The position numbers were made by a program, and so were the translations under genes. Positions 53,237 through 64,000 of a DNA stretch of 64,000 nt are shown one piece after another. The notes beneath the pieces were generated by a model. That model worked only from the letters and a program-made list of their open reading frames with translations, did not search any database and was not told where the DNA came from. The stretch is from Myxococcales bacterium (GTDB taxonomy: Bacteria; Myxococcota_A; Polyangia; Haliangiales; Haliangiaceae): assembly GCA_028287135.1 (NCBI GenBank), contig JAQBQE010000039.1:62001-126000 (forward strand), read 5' to 3'. Position 1 is the stretch's first letter. Every line of letters starts with the position of its first letter.

Positions 53237-54321
53237 TGGCCCGCCGGTCGATCCGCCATCGGTTCCTCGTGGGTTCTGTCGCGAGCACGCTGCTGGCGCT
53301 CGCGCTCTTCGTCGTCGGCTCGCTCGTGTTCGTGTGGCTCGACGACATGGACGTCATGATGGCGGATGGCGACTCGTTCCGGGACGAGGCGATCGAGCTG
53401 ATCCTCGGCGCCATGGCGATCGCCGCGCCGCTCGCGATCGGAGCTGCCTGGCTGATGTCCGTGGTTCTGAGTCGACGGATCGCACGACCCGTCGAGGACG
53501 CCATCCGTGCCGCCCGCGAGACGACCGCACACGACCTCCGCCGTACCTTGCCGATGCCCGCGCGCGACGACGAGCTGAGAGAGCTCGTGGTCGCACTCAA
53601 CGACCTGTTCGTCCGTCTCGACGATGGGTTCGGTGCGCTCGCTCGCTTCGCGGCCGATGCATCGCACGAGCTGCGCACGCCGCTCGCGATCATGGCGACG
53701 GAGCTCGAGGTCGCGTTGCGCTATCCACGCCGCACCGACGAATGGGAGGCGGCGGGGCGCACCGGCCTCGAGGAGCTTCGACGACTCTCCGCGCTCGTCG
53801 AAGGACTCCTGACACTCGCGCGGGCCGGTGCCGAAGCACCGGCGGCGCGGATCAAGGTCCGCCTGGTCGATTGCGTCGACGCGGTGGTGGCGCAGCTGTC
53901 GGCAACGGCCGAGGGCGCAGGGGTCTCGCTCGTCGGACCGGTCGACGAGACGTCGGATCGCGTGGAAGGAAACTCGGTGATGCTCGAGACCGCGATCCGC
54001 AACCTCGTCGAGAACGCCATCATCGCCGCGCCGCGCGGCGGCCAGGTCAAGGTGAGTCTCGAGGCGAGCTCCTCGGAAGTCGTCGTCATGGTCGACGACG
54101 ATGGCCCGGGCCTGGGCGCGAATGCGGAGTCGCTGTTCGTACCGTTCCACCGCGGATCCTCCGGGCGCGCGGATGGCGCGGCTCGCCGGGCCGGCGTGGG
54201 GCTCGGCCTCGCGATCGCGCGCCGGGTGGCGATCTCTCACGATGGTCGCCTGGATGCCGGAGCGTCGCCGCTAGGTGGGGCGCGGTTCCGGTTGCGCATT
54301 CCACGCGCGACGCTGGACTGA
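53233..54321 (+). CDS. Sensor histidine kinase of the metal-efflux two-component system
   Basis: The 362-residue kinase has two membrane segments (VASTLLALALFVVGSLVFVW and LILGAMAIAAPLAIGAAWLM) with a very short periplasmic loop (LDDMDVMMADGDSFRDEAIE) containing three Met and several acidic residues that could bind metal. A HAMP region, H-box ASHELRTPLAIM, N-box IRNLVENAIIAAP, DDDGPGLG and AGVGLGLAIARRV follow. It is co-translated with the response regulator upstream. The short sensor loop suggests that the PepSY-like protein or the membrane itself may supply the signal. Confidence 0.92.
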   Translation: MMARRSIRHRFLVGSVASTLLALALFVVGSLVFVWLDDMDVMMADGDSFRDEAIELILGAMAIAAPLAIGAAWLMSVVLSRRIARPVEDAIRAARETTAHDLRRTLPMPARDDELRELVVALNDLFVRLDDGFGALARFAADASHELRTPLAIMATELEVALRYPRRTDEWEAAGRTGLEELRRLSALVEGLLTLARAGAEAPAARIKVRLVDCVDAVVAQLSATAEGAGVSLVGPVDETSDRVEGNSVMLETAIRNLVENAIIAAPRGGQVKVSLEASSSEVVVMVDDDGPGLGANAESLFVPFHRGSSGRADGAARRAGVGLGLAIARRVAISHDGRLDAGASPLGGARFRLRIPRATLD

Positions 54322-54347
54322 TGACGAAACCGGAAGCGCGCTCCGGC

Positions 54348-55136
54348 TCACGCCCTCGCCGCGAGATCGAACCAGAACGCGGTGATCCCGTCGGCGCAGT
54401 CGACCCCCACGGTGCCTCCGTGCGCGAGGGCGACCGAGCGCACGATCGCGAGGCCGAGGCCGCTGCCTCCGTCGGCGTGGCGCGTCGAGTAGAACCGGTC
54501 CCACACCTTCGCTCGCGCGGCGACCGAGAGCGCCGGTCCATGGTTGGCGACGATCACGCGGACCGCCGCGGCTCCGCGCCGCTCGATGACCAGGTGGACG
54601 GTGGTCCCAGCCTCTGCGTGCTGCGTGGCATTGGCGACGAGGTTCTCGATCGCGGACGCGATCGCGGCGCCACGGCCGTGGATCGTCGCCTCGCGATCGC
54701 ACGTGACCTCGACCGGGACGGGCCATGCACGGGCGGCGCAGGCCCGCGCGAGGTCGGCGAGATCGACGGGCAGGGCGGAGCCTCGATCGTCCTCGACGCG
54801 GGCGAGCTCGAGCAGGCGCGAGACCAGTCGATCGAGTCGCGCGGTGTCATCGACGATCATGGCGAGGAACTGCTCGCGCGCCTCGAGGTCATCGGCAGCA
54901 CCGTCGCGCAGGAGCTCGGCGGCACCGCGGATCCCGGTCAGCGGCGTCTTGAACTCGTGGCTGATGTCGGCGGCGAGCGTGCGGGCATCACGCGCGCGGC
55001 GCTCGAGCTCCTCGGTCATCGCCTCGACCGCACGCGCGAGCTGCCCGATCTCGTCGGAACGCCGGGTCAGGCGATCGGACGCCTCCACGGGCTGCCGCGC
55101 GAGTCTCTGCAGTGACAGACATGATTCCTCCTGCAC
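54348..55136 (-). CDS. Truncated histidine kinase, sensor region missing
   Basis: The 262-residue product starts in the middle of a HAMP linker (RLTRRSDEIGQLARAVEAMT) and contains H-box ISHEFKTPLTGI, N-box IENLVANATQ, a degenerate N/D box (VANHGPALSVAARAKV), and GGSGLGLAIV. Membrane and sensor parts expected before residue 15 are absent and the 150 bp upstream are non-coding, so the gene is probably a 5'-deleted pseudogene or a soluble derivative. A second, further decayed copy lies at 46317. No response regulator is paired with it. Confidence 0.7.
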   Translation of the reverse strand: MQEESCLSLQRLARQPVEASDRLTRRSDEIGQLARAVEAMTEELERRARDARTLAADISHEFKTPLTGIRGAAELLRDGAADDLEAREQFLAMIVDDTARLDRLVSRLLELARVEDDRGSALPVDLADLARACAARAWPVPVEVTCDREATIHGRGAAIASAIENLVANATQHAEAGTTVHLVIERRGAAAVRVIVANHGPALSVAARAKVWDRFYSTRHADGGSGLGLAIVRSVALAHGGTVGVDCADGITAFWFDLAARA

Positions 55137-55203
55137 CGTTCAACCATCGAGGTACCGAGCGACAGCGCAGCGGGTGTGGAGGACGTGTCGTGCGATCGTG
55201 GAG

Positions 55204-56464
55204 ATTCTGCGCAGACGGACTACGGGCGGCCATGCTCGACCACACCTTGCGCGCGGAGACATCGAGCCGGGTCGTAGTACGATGGTGAGGTGAGGCCCGT
55301 GCAGCTCGCCGTCACGCTCGCCGTGATCTCCTTGGCGAGCTCCGTGGCGGCGGCTCCCTCGAAGGAGGTCACGCGCGAGTTCCAGGCCGGCGTCGACGCG
55401 TTCCGCCTCGGCAAGCTCGCGGAGGCTCGCACGTACCTCGAGCGCGCGAGCCGGCTCGACCCGAAGCTGCCGGGCCCGCATCGCTTCCTCGCGGCCGTCG
55501 CGCAGGCGGAGAGTCGGTTCCCCGACTGCATCCGATCGGCGCGCACCGCGATCGAGCTCAACCCGCGCTCGCAGGAGATCGCCGACACGATCAAGCTGCA
55601 CGACGACTGTCGCCGCGCTGCGGGTCGACCGGCCTATCCGCAGGAGCTCGGCGACAAGGCCGCGATCGCGGTGACCACGAATGTCCCGGCCGCGACCGTC
55701 ACGATCAGCGGCCTCGCGTACGGCGCCACACCGCTCGAGCCCCGGCCGATCACCGTGGGCTCGCACGACCTCGCGTTGACGAAGAGCGGCTTCCTGCCCG
55801 CGCAGGTCACGGTCAACGCGCTCGCCGGCGTGGTGACGGATGTCGAGGTCGAGCTGATCGCGGATCCCGCGGCGGCTGCCCCCGACGTGAGCACGGACCA
55901 GGTCGTTGCGCGCGCGACCGGCCAGCTCGTCGTCGCGGTCCGCCCGCCGACGTCCACCCGCATCGTGATCGACGGCACGGAAGCACCGTCGGGCGACGTC
56001 CACACCGGGCCCGAGATGACGGCGCGCGGCTTCCGGCTCGCCCCGGGTGTGCACGTCGTCGAGGTCGAGGCGCCGGGCAAGGACCTCTGGCGCCGTCGCG
56101 TCCAGCTCGCCGTCGAGGAGCGCTGGGTGCGGGCGACGCTGGTGGACACCGCGACGCGCGAGCGCACGCGGACGCGGGGCTTGGTGGGCGTCGGCGTCGG
56201 CACCGCTCTGGTCGGCGTCGGCATCGTCAGCGCTCTACGCTCGAGCTGGATCGTATCCGGCGCCACGTTCGGGGCCGGTGCCGTCGCGCTCGGACTTGGT
56301 ACGTGGTGGCTGGTTCATGGTCGCCGTCCCGATCCCACAGCCGCACCGCCATTTGCCGTCGTCCCGGTAACCGGCGGCGCCGTGGCCGCCCGCGCGTGGT
56401 CGTGGTGAGCGCGCGTTTTCGACGCAGTCGGTCGTGACGAGCGCCTTCTAGACATTCTGCGCAG
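55204..56464 (+). repeat. ATTCTGCGCAG upstream of two neighbouring genes (55204-55214, 56454-56464)
   Basis: The same 11-bp sequence with palindromic core CTGCGCAG lies 76 bp before the gene at 55290 and 24 bp before the gene at 56488. Flanks also agree (15 of 17 positions). It may be a regulatory site shared by the two transcription units; chance is not excluded. Confidence 0.35.
55290..56408 (+). CDS. Exported TPR/PEGA protein with C-terminal membrane segments
   Basis: The 372-residue product from GTG 55290 has a signal peptide (LAVISLASSVAAA), TPR-like helices (FQAGVDAFRLGKLAEARTYL, FPDCIRSARTAIELNPRSQE), and two PEGA-type domains (IAVTTNVPAATVTISGLAYG, ITVGSHDLALTKSGFLPAQV; QLVVAVRPPTSTRIVIDGTE, FRLAPGVHVVEVEAPGKDLW). 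Two hydrophobic segments near the C-terminus (GLVGVGVGTALVGVGIVSAL and GAGAVALGLGTWWLV) complete it. It opens a run of plus-strand envelope genes. PEGA domains are thought to bind cell-surface polymers. Confidence 0.8.
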   Translation: MRPVQLAVTLAVISLASSVAAAPSKEVTREFQAGVDAFRLGKLAEARTYLERASRLDPKLPGPHRFLAAVAQAESRFPDCIRSARTAIELNPRSQEIADTIKLHDDCRRAAGRPAYPQELGDKAAIAVTTNVPAATVTISGLAYGATPLEPRPITVGSHDLALTKSGFLPAQVTVNALAGVVTDVEVELIADPAAAAPDVSTDQVVARATGQLVVAVRPPTSTRIVIDGTEAPSGDVHTGPEMTARGFRLAPGVHVVEVEAPGKDLWRRRVQLAVEERWVRATLVDTATRERTRTRGLVGVGVGTALVGVGIVSALRSSWIVSGATFGAGAVALGLGTWWLVHGRRPDPTAAPPFAVVPVTGGAVAARAWSW

Positions 56465-56487
56465 GCGCTGGCTATCATCCGCGCTGG

Positions 56488-57432
56488 ATGGGGTCGCACG
56501 TCGTGCGTCGTGGAGCAGTGGTCGTGCTCGCGCTGGCTTCGGTCAGTGGCTGCGTCGATGGCTTTCGCGGCTCGAACGTCCAGCTCGATCTCGCACCGAG
56601 CACGCCCGCACAGGCATCCCCCGGCGCGGTGCCGCGCCCGAACCAGTTGCCCTCGAACGCGCACTACACGCTCTATGCGATCCAGACCGCCGAGGATCGC
56701 GATCGGTTGTTCGAGATCGATCGGTTCGAGATCCACCCGATCGTCGATCTGCAGTCGCCATGCTTCATCGATGTCGGCGACCACGTCCCGCATCCGGGTC
56801 TCCACGTCAGCCAGTTCGCGGCGCAGATCGCGATCGACACCGGGATCCCCGACTACCGCAATCCTCCGGACACCGCGACCGAGGAGCAGAAGATCGACGC
56901 AGCCACCGCCGCGCAGCGGATGGCAAACGTGACCGCGCTCGGTGGTGATAGCGGGATCAAGGTCGTGACCTCGTACTCGGACAGCCAGTACGCGGCGGTC
57001 GCCGCCGACTGCACCGGCGATGGCATCCCACCTGCGATGTGCAGCGGCGAGGATGCGAACGCTCGCCGGTTCGCCGCGTGTCAGGCCGCGTGGGCCGCGG
57101 ATCCCGAGCTATGGGAGGGCACCGATCGCGTGCTGACCGCGCCGCTCGCAGGGACCACGCGCGGGATGGTCGACGGCATGAACCCGGTCAACCTCGCACC
57201 GGTCGGCGGTGCGCAGTTCTTCGTCGACGAGGATCTGACCGGGATGGATGCGTTCGCGCTGTACTGGCAGCTCGACGGGACAGAGGGACCGGGCACCCTC
57301 CTGATGTATGGACGCCCGACCATGCCGACGCGCGGTGTGATGCACGTCGAGCTCACGAGCACGTCGTCTCCCGGTCTGTCCGCTGACCTCGCGATCTTCG
57401 CCGACCTCGGCGGGGACGAGGTCCACTTCTGA
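56488..57432 (+). CDS. Hypothetical lipoprotein
   Basis: The 314-residue lipoprotein (signal RRGAVVVLALASVSGC) has a large mature domain with segments LPSNAHYTLYAIQTAEDRDR, FEIDRFEIHPIVDLQSPCFI, HPGLHVSQFAAQIAIDTGIP and GDEVHF at the end. Four Cys are present. No family is recognised. It is followed 8 bp later by another lipoprotein gene and then by OmpA- and TonB-receptor-type genes, so it likely is a surface component of that complex. Confidence 0.72.
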   Translation: MGSHVVRRGAVVVLALASVSGCVDGFRGSNVQLDLAPSTPAQASPGAVPRPNQLPSNAHYTLYAIQTAEDRDRLFEIDRFEIHPIVDLQSPCFIDVGDHVPHPGLHVSQFAAQIAIDTGIPDYRNPPDTATEEQKIDAATAAQRMANVTALGGDSGIKVVTSYSDSQYAAVAADCTGDGIPPAMCSGEDANARRFAACQAAWAADPELWEGTDRVLTAPLAGTTRGMVDGMNPVNLAPVGGAQFFVDEDLTGMDAFALYWQLDGTEGPGTLLMYGRPTMPTRGVMHVELTSTSSPGLSADLAIFADLGGDEVHF

Positions 57433-57440
57433 GGAGCGTC

Positions 57441-58522
57441 ATGCAACGTCGATGGATCATGATCGCTTGTGGGGTGGCAGCGCTGACCGGAGGGTCGAGC
57501 TGCACGTCGACGGAGTGTGGCGACGGCACGATCGACCGCGACGGAACGTGTGTCCCTGCCGACGAGGTCGTGGGTACCGCGGGGTGCGGCCCGTTCACCG
57601 AGCTGCAGGGCGATCAGTGCGTGCCGATGTTCCCGCCGACCGAGTGCGATCCCGCGACGACGGTGCCCGATACCGATCCGGAGACCGGCGTCACGACCTG
57701 CATCGGCACCGGCACGATCGCCGGATGTGCCGGCGCGTTCGCGTGCCCGGCCCCCGCTGCCGGCAAGCAGACGATCTGCGGTCAGCTCTACGACTTCGAG
57801 ACCAACGCGCTGGTCCAGGGCACCAACCCCGTCGGCATGCAGTGCCCGGCGACGCCGACGGCCGACGGTCCGTGCTCGCTCGGCATCCGCGCGTACGACG
57901 CGGTCGAGTTCGCGAGCGGTCCTGCCACCGCGGTGCCGCGCACCACGGGCGCGGTCTACATCGATGATTGCGGCCGCTATCGCGTGCCCGACATCGAGCC
58001 GGGCACCAGCCCGTTCATCGGCCTCGGCATCGACGACGCGGATCCGACCAAGCGTGGCCCGATGGGCGTCACCAACGCGGTCGGTGTGGCGACGGCGAAG
58101 ATGGTCGATACCCGCACGAGCAACTTCGAGGCGTTCGTCGTCAAGCCGGCGACCACGTCGAAGTGGGCGATGTCCGGCGGCCCGACGCTGGCGACCGGCA
58201 TGTACGCGATGGTGTTTCGCGCGGCGAGCACCGGCATGGCGACGCAGGCCGGCGTCACCGCCGTGAAGATGTCGGGTCCCGTGATGGCGAACGACTTCTA
58301 CTTCCAGCCCGCGCAGCAGACGCGCGAGACCATCGATGTCGCGCAGAACGCGACCGGCACCAACGGCACGGCTCTGATCACCGGCGCGTCGCTCGCCGAC
58401 GGCGGCTACAGCGGCGTCGGTGCGTTGCCGGCGACGTGCAAGTGGTCCGGACATCCGGGCGTGACGCTGCAGGGCATCGTGTTCATCCAGATCCTGCGTC
58501 CCGTGAACGCCGCCGGCATGAC

Positions 58523-58535
<13 letters not shown>
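57441..58535 (+). CDS. Cys-containing hypothetical lipoprotein
   Basis: The 364-residue lipoprotein (signal CGVAALTGGSSC) has a Cys-rich N-terminal part (TECGDGTIDRDGTCVPADEV, GCGPFTELQGDQCVPMFPPT), the pattern of a myxobacterial Cys-rich repeat, and a larger beta-rich domain (GAVYIDDCGRYRVPDIEPGT, GVTNAVGVATAKMVDTRTSN). It overlaps the OmpA-like gene by 13 bp. It is probably exported to the outer membrane with its neighbours. No function is known. Confidence 0.72.
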
Positions 58536-60465
<1,930 letters not shown>

Positions 60466-60469
<4 letters not shown>

Positions 60470-62820
60470 AGCGCGGACTCCTCCTCGTGCTCGCTGCGAG
60501 CACGGCACACGCGCAGGCGCCGACCGTGATCGACGTCGAGGTCCCGACGGTGGTGATCGAGCAAGGCGATCCGATCACCGGTGGCGCCGACGAGGATCTC
60601 GATCTCGCCAACATCGTGCAGAGCGCGGCGAAGGGCATCACGACGGTGCAGGAGGCACCCGCGATCGTCACCGTGATCACGCCCGACGAGATCCGCGATC
60701 GCCAGTTCCAGGATCTGCCGTCGCTGTTCGACACGGTGCCCGGGTGGAGCCGGTCGAGCCTCGGTAATGGCGGGTTCCCGATCCCGCTCGTCCGCGGCCA
60801 GGGACAAGCCGTGCAGTACCTGCACGACAGCGTCTCGCTGTTCGATCCGTTCGTGAACATCCCGTCCTCGATGCGCCATCAGCCCATGGAGCTGATCAAG
60901 CGGGTCGAGATGATCACGGGCCCGGGTGGCGTGCTGTGGGGCTCGAACTCGCTGCTCGGGATCCTCAACGTGATCACGAAGGACGCCGAGGACATCGAGG
61001 GCATCGAGACCGGCGGCTCGCTCGGTCATGGCGCAGGCGATCGGATGATGGCGCGCGCCTACGTGATGGCGGGCAAGAGCGACATGCTCGGCGGCGAGCT
61101 CAAGGCGTTCGTGCACGGCAGCGTCGAGACCTATCAGGGGCCCGAGCAGAAGTTCCCGATGCTGCTGTTCCACGGTGCGCTGCCGCAGCCGAACTCCGCC
61201 AACATCTACGGTCCACTTGTCGGCTCCGATCAGGCCCAGTCCTTGATCGCGAGCTTCTCGGGCAAGGTCACGTACGGAAAGCTCCAGGTGCGGATCTCGG
61301 CGCCGTTCGGCCGCCGGTACGTCCCCGCCGGTCTGTCGGGCAACCCGAGTCGCGAAGATCTGGCCGAGGACGCGCGCTGCCCCGATGACCTCAGCGATCC
61401 GACCTGCCACGACCCGCTGAAGACGAGCCGGAAGAACCGCAACGACGTGTTCGATCGCTACGCGGTCGCCGAGTATCGCAACCGATTTGCCGACGACAAG
61501 GCCGGCATCACGGCACGCGCATACCTGATGCAGTTCGTTCGTGGGTTCCAGCCACTGCAGGTCCTCTCGCCCTCGTCGCTGATCCAGGGCGGCCTCGCGT
61601 TCAAGTCCGATCTGACGAGCTATCGAGCAGGCGGCGCGATCGATGGAGACGTCGAGGTCACACCGAAGATCCGGGTGCTGTACGGCGCCGAGGCGTTCAA
61701 CGAATTCAAGCCCGACACCGTGAACCGGTCGCGCCAGGGTCAGGGCACGCAGTCGGAGGTCCTGGCGCCGTACGATCTGACGCGACTGCCGGTTCTCTGC
61801 CCCCGCAGCTACGACGCCGACCAGATGCGGCTCGTGCCGATCGAGAACTGTCCGCTGACGTTCGCCTTCCCCGCGGATCGCACCGTGCTCGGCGCGTACG
61901 TCAATCCGCAGTACCGGCCGACCAGGAAGCTGATCTTCGATCTCGGCGGTCGCCTCCAGGTCGCGCCGGACTCGCTCGGCAGCATCTCGTACCCGCTCAA
62001 CACCACGATCGCCGCCACGGTGGTGTGGAACTTCATCCCGGGTTGGCACGTCAAGCTCAACGGCGCTCAGGGCTTCCGGCCCCCGGTGTTCAACAACACC
62101 GCATCCAACGGCGAGGGCGTCCAGATCGGTGGTAACCCGAACCTCGAGGTCGAGACCTCCGATGCCGCGCAGGCCGAGGTCAACGCGCGCATCTGGAAGG
62201 GCGAGCGGCGGATCCGCGAGCTGTCGTTCCGCATCGACGGCAGCTACACCCGGATCAAGAACTACATCGCGATCAACTCGGGCAACTACCGCAACTCTGC
62301 CGATCGCGATCTCGCCTCGGTCGAGTTCCTCGGCAAGCTCTACGTCCAGGGCGGCCACCGGATCGAGCTCGGCTACACGTACCTGCGGGGCAACACGGCG
62401 GACACCGGTCGCCTGCGCAACCTGCCCGAGCACTGGTTCAACCTCGCGACCGTGTTCTCGCTGATCGGCACCAAGCTGTCGGCGACCACCAACCTCAAGG
62501 TCACGGGCGCCGCCGAGGATGCCAACCGGCTGGTCGAGTACCGCGGCTCGACGCTCGACGAGATGGGAGAACCCCTGAGCCCGGTCACCGTCCAGGCGAC
62601 CGACCTCGTCCTGGACCGCCTCCCGCCGATCGCCGAGCTCACCCTCGGGCTCGCCTACCAGCCCACGCCCAAGCTCCTCGTCCGGGCCACCGTCTACAAT
62701 GCCCTCGTCGGGCACTACTACCTCTCGGACGTGTACTTCGACTACGAGCCCCACCTCGAGTACCTGCCAAACCCCTCGGAGGGGTTCCGCGCGTACGTCT
62801 CGGCGCTCTATCAGTACTAG
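60466..62820 (+). CDS. TonB-dependent outer-membrane receptor
   Basis: The 784-residue product from GTG 60466 has a signal peptide (LLLVLAASTAHA) and a plug domain (QEAPAIVTVITPDEIRDRQF, LPSLFDTVPGW, VEMITGPGGVLWGSNSLLGI, LNVITKD), then a 22-strand-type barrel (RPTRKLIFDLGGRLQVAPDS, GFRPPVFNNTASNGEGVQIG, NPNLEVETSDAAQAEVNARI) and ends with SALYQY, an aromatic terminal residue. TonB receptors import siderophores, vitamins, sugars or metals. The ligand cannot be read. It ends the envelope operon; TonB/ExbBD genes are not in the window. Confidence 0.92.
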
Positions 62821-62917
62821 TTGAGGCCACTCAGGCCCCACACCTACACCGGGCAGGGCGCCCGATACGGTATGCTGTCTGGCGCTGGGACCTCCGGTCA
62901 CAGCCCCCCGGGGAACC

Positions 62918-63904
62918 TTGTCGAAACGGCGCGTCCTCGCTATCTCGAGCGACCTCGATCAGCTCCGCCGCATCGTCGCGACGCTCGAGCGCGCTGGTGC
63001 CGAGGTCGATGCTGCTCGCAGCGTCGAGTCGATCGCGGGCGAGCTGATCCCGCACCGCTACGTCTTCTACTCGGCGACCGACGCTGATGTCGGCGCCCTG
63101 AACCAGCTGGTCCCCAAGCTCCGCGACCGCGCGCACGTCACGATCGTGACGCCCAAGGCCACGCTCTCGGATCTGACCGTCTACCTCCACGACGATCGCG
63201 TCAACCACGTCGTCGTCGGTGACGAGCTCGACCATGGCGTGTTCGTCACCGCGCAGAAGCTCCTGACCGGCGACATCTTCGGGATCGAGAAGTACCTGCC
63301 CGCCGGGACGCCCGTTCACTACGTGCGGCTGCGCGACTTCGACGGCCGCGGCCGCGCGATCGACACCGTGCTGCAGTTCGCCGAGCAGTCGAAGCTCCGC
63401 CGTCAGGTCCGCAGTGCGATCGGCCAGGTCTGCGAAGAGCTGCTGATGAATGCGCTGTACGACGCGCCGGTCGATGCCGACGGCAAGCCGGTGTTCGCGG
63501 ACGTCGATCCGCACGATCGCCGCGACATGCCGACGCCACGGCCGGTCTCGATCCGGTATGCCGCGACCGACACCCACTTCGCGGTCGCCGTCCGCGATCG
63601 GTTCGGCCGGCTCGCGAAGAACACGATCCTCTCGTACATCGAGAAGTGCATCCACTCGCCGAACCAGATCGATCGCAAGACGTACGGCGCGGGGCTCGGG
63701 CTGTATCTCGTCGCGAACGCGGCAGCGAGCTACGTCGTCAACGTCGCGCACGGCATCGCGACCGAGGTCGTGTGCACGTTCGATCGCGGCGCCAAGACAC
63801 CGCTCCGGCTGGTCGGCATGTTCGTCCATCCGGGCGGCGCCGAGGCACTGAAGCAGGGACCGACGCCGGAGACCGCGGCGGGGCAGGGGATCGAGAATGG
63901 CTGA
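62918..63904 (+). CDS. Receiver-like domain fused to anti-sigma-type ATPase, copy 2
   Basis: The product (328 residues, TTG start preceded by GGGGA) has an N-terminal receiver-like fold (RRVLAISSDLDQLRRIVATL, then HVTIVTPKATLSDLTVYLHD) and a C-terminal GHKL ATPase with EELLMNALYDAPVDADGKP, AVAVRDRFGRLAKNTILSYI and TYGAGLGLYLVANAAASYVV. It is paralogous to the gene at 35443. The next gene, a Ser/Thr kinase, starts within its last codons, which suggests that the two act in one pathway. Confidence 0.75.
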   Translation: MSKRRVLAISSDLDQLRRIVATLERAGAEVDAARSVESIAGELIPHRYVFYSATDADVGALNQLVPKLRDRAHVTIVTPKATLSDLTVYLHDDRVNHVVVGDELDHGVFVTAQKLLTGDIFGIEKYLPAGTPVHYVRLRDFDGRGRAIDTVLQFAEQSKLRRQVRSAIGQVCEELLMNALYDAPVDADGKPVFADVDPHDRRDMPTPRPVSIRYAATDTHFAVAVRDRFGRLAKNTILSYIEKCIHSPNQIDRKTYGAGLGLYLVANAAASYVVNVAHGIATEVVCTFDRGAKTPLRLVGMFVHPGGAEALKQGPTPETAAGQGIENG

Positions 63905-64000
63905 GCGTCAGTTCGGGCCCTATCGACTCGTGCGTCAGATCGCCGTCGGCGGCATGGCCGAGATCCATCTCGCCAAGACCAAGGGCATCGCAGGGTTCGA
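63897..64000 (+). CDS. Ser/Thr protein kinase (3' end outside window)
   Basis: Only the first 34 codons are present. MAERQFGPYRLVRQIAVGG, followed by MAEIHLAK, is the start of a bacterial Ser/Thr kinase: the GGMAE replaces the usual Gly loop end, as in the myxobacterial class represented by the gene at 32440. The ATG at 63897 overlaps the stop codon of the anti-sigma-type ATPase gene. Confidence 0.8.
   Translation, partial: MAERQFGPYRLVRQIAVGGMAEIHLAKTKGIAGF

Overview
The window is very GC-rich and almost completely coding, with codons strongly biased to G/C at the third position. The gene content points to a member of the Myxococcota (Polyangia or Haliangiales-like): FHA-fused sigma-54 activators, Ser/Thr protein kinases, hybrid histidine kinases, many lipoproteins with low-complexity or Cys-rich tails, MopE-type and thrombospondin-type-3 Ca-binding repeats, an IgGFc-binding-like lipoprotein and TPR/PEGA proteins. 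No rRNA, tRNA, CRISPR array, phage or transposase gene was recognised.

Layout. 1-7 kb: end of a molybdenum hydroxylase, a PAS hybrid kinase, a decayed HipA/DUF3037 locus, a membrane protein, and a divergent pair of citrate synthases, one fused to a DNA-binding domain and lacking the catalytic Asp. 7.2-20.9 kb: a secretion locus. It holds a Cu/Zn superoxide dismutase lipoprotein, an FHA/sigma-54 activator, a lipoprotein adaptor, a C39-peptidase ABC exporter, a second adaptor fused to a GAF-like domain, a TolC-like channel, an L-domain lipoprotein, a predicted outer-membrane barrel and three small genes. The small proteins share a double-glycine leader and a polymethionine core. 21-24.7 kb: nrdR, chrA, a propeller lipoprotein, queE and a fourth polymethionine peptide gene. 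24.8-27.9 kb: an operon on the same strand as the fourth peptide, encoding a YcnI-like copper protein, a mono-haem lipoprotein, two paralogous His-containing lipoproteins and a Cys/His-rich protein. 28-46 kb: signalling and envelope genes, including an unusual STAS/zinc-ribbon/transmembrane/PDZ protein beside an anti-sigma-type ATPase, and pairs of lipoproteins. 46-55 kb: a CzcCBA/Cus-type metal efflux operon with a PepSY-like protein and a divergent two-component system, flanked by two broken copies of one histidine kinase. 55-62.8 kb: an outer-membrane operon (PEGA/TPR protein, two lipoproteins, OmpA/TSP3 protein, TonB-dependent receptor). 62.9-64 kb: a second anti-sigma-type ATPase overlapping the start of a Ser/Thr kinase.

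Main result. The candidate new system is the family of four polymethionine double-glycine peptides with their C39 exporter, adaptors, TolC and activator. All four leaders fit [ST]-[IV]-[DT]-x3-L-x2-V-x-G-G. Two of the cores carry an identical DPMQ-M8-GG segment. Three of the genes have sigma-54-like -24/-12 elements close upstream. The neighbouring SodC and YcnI genes suggest, as inference only, a link to copper handling.
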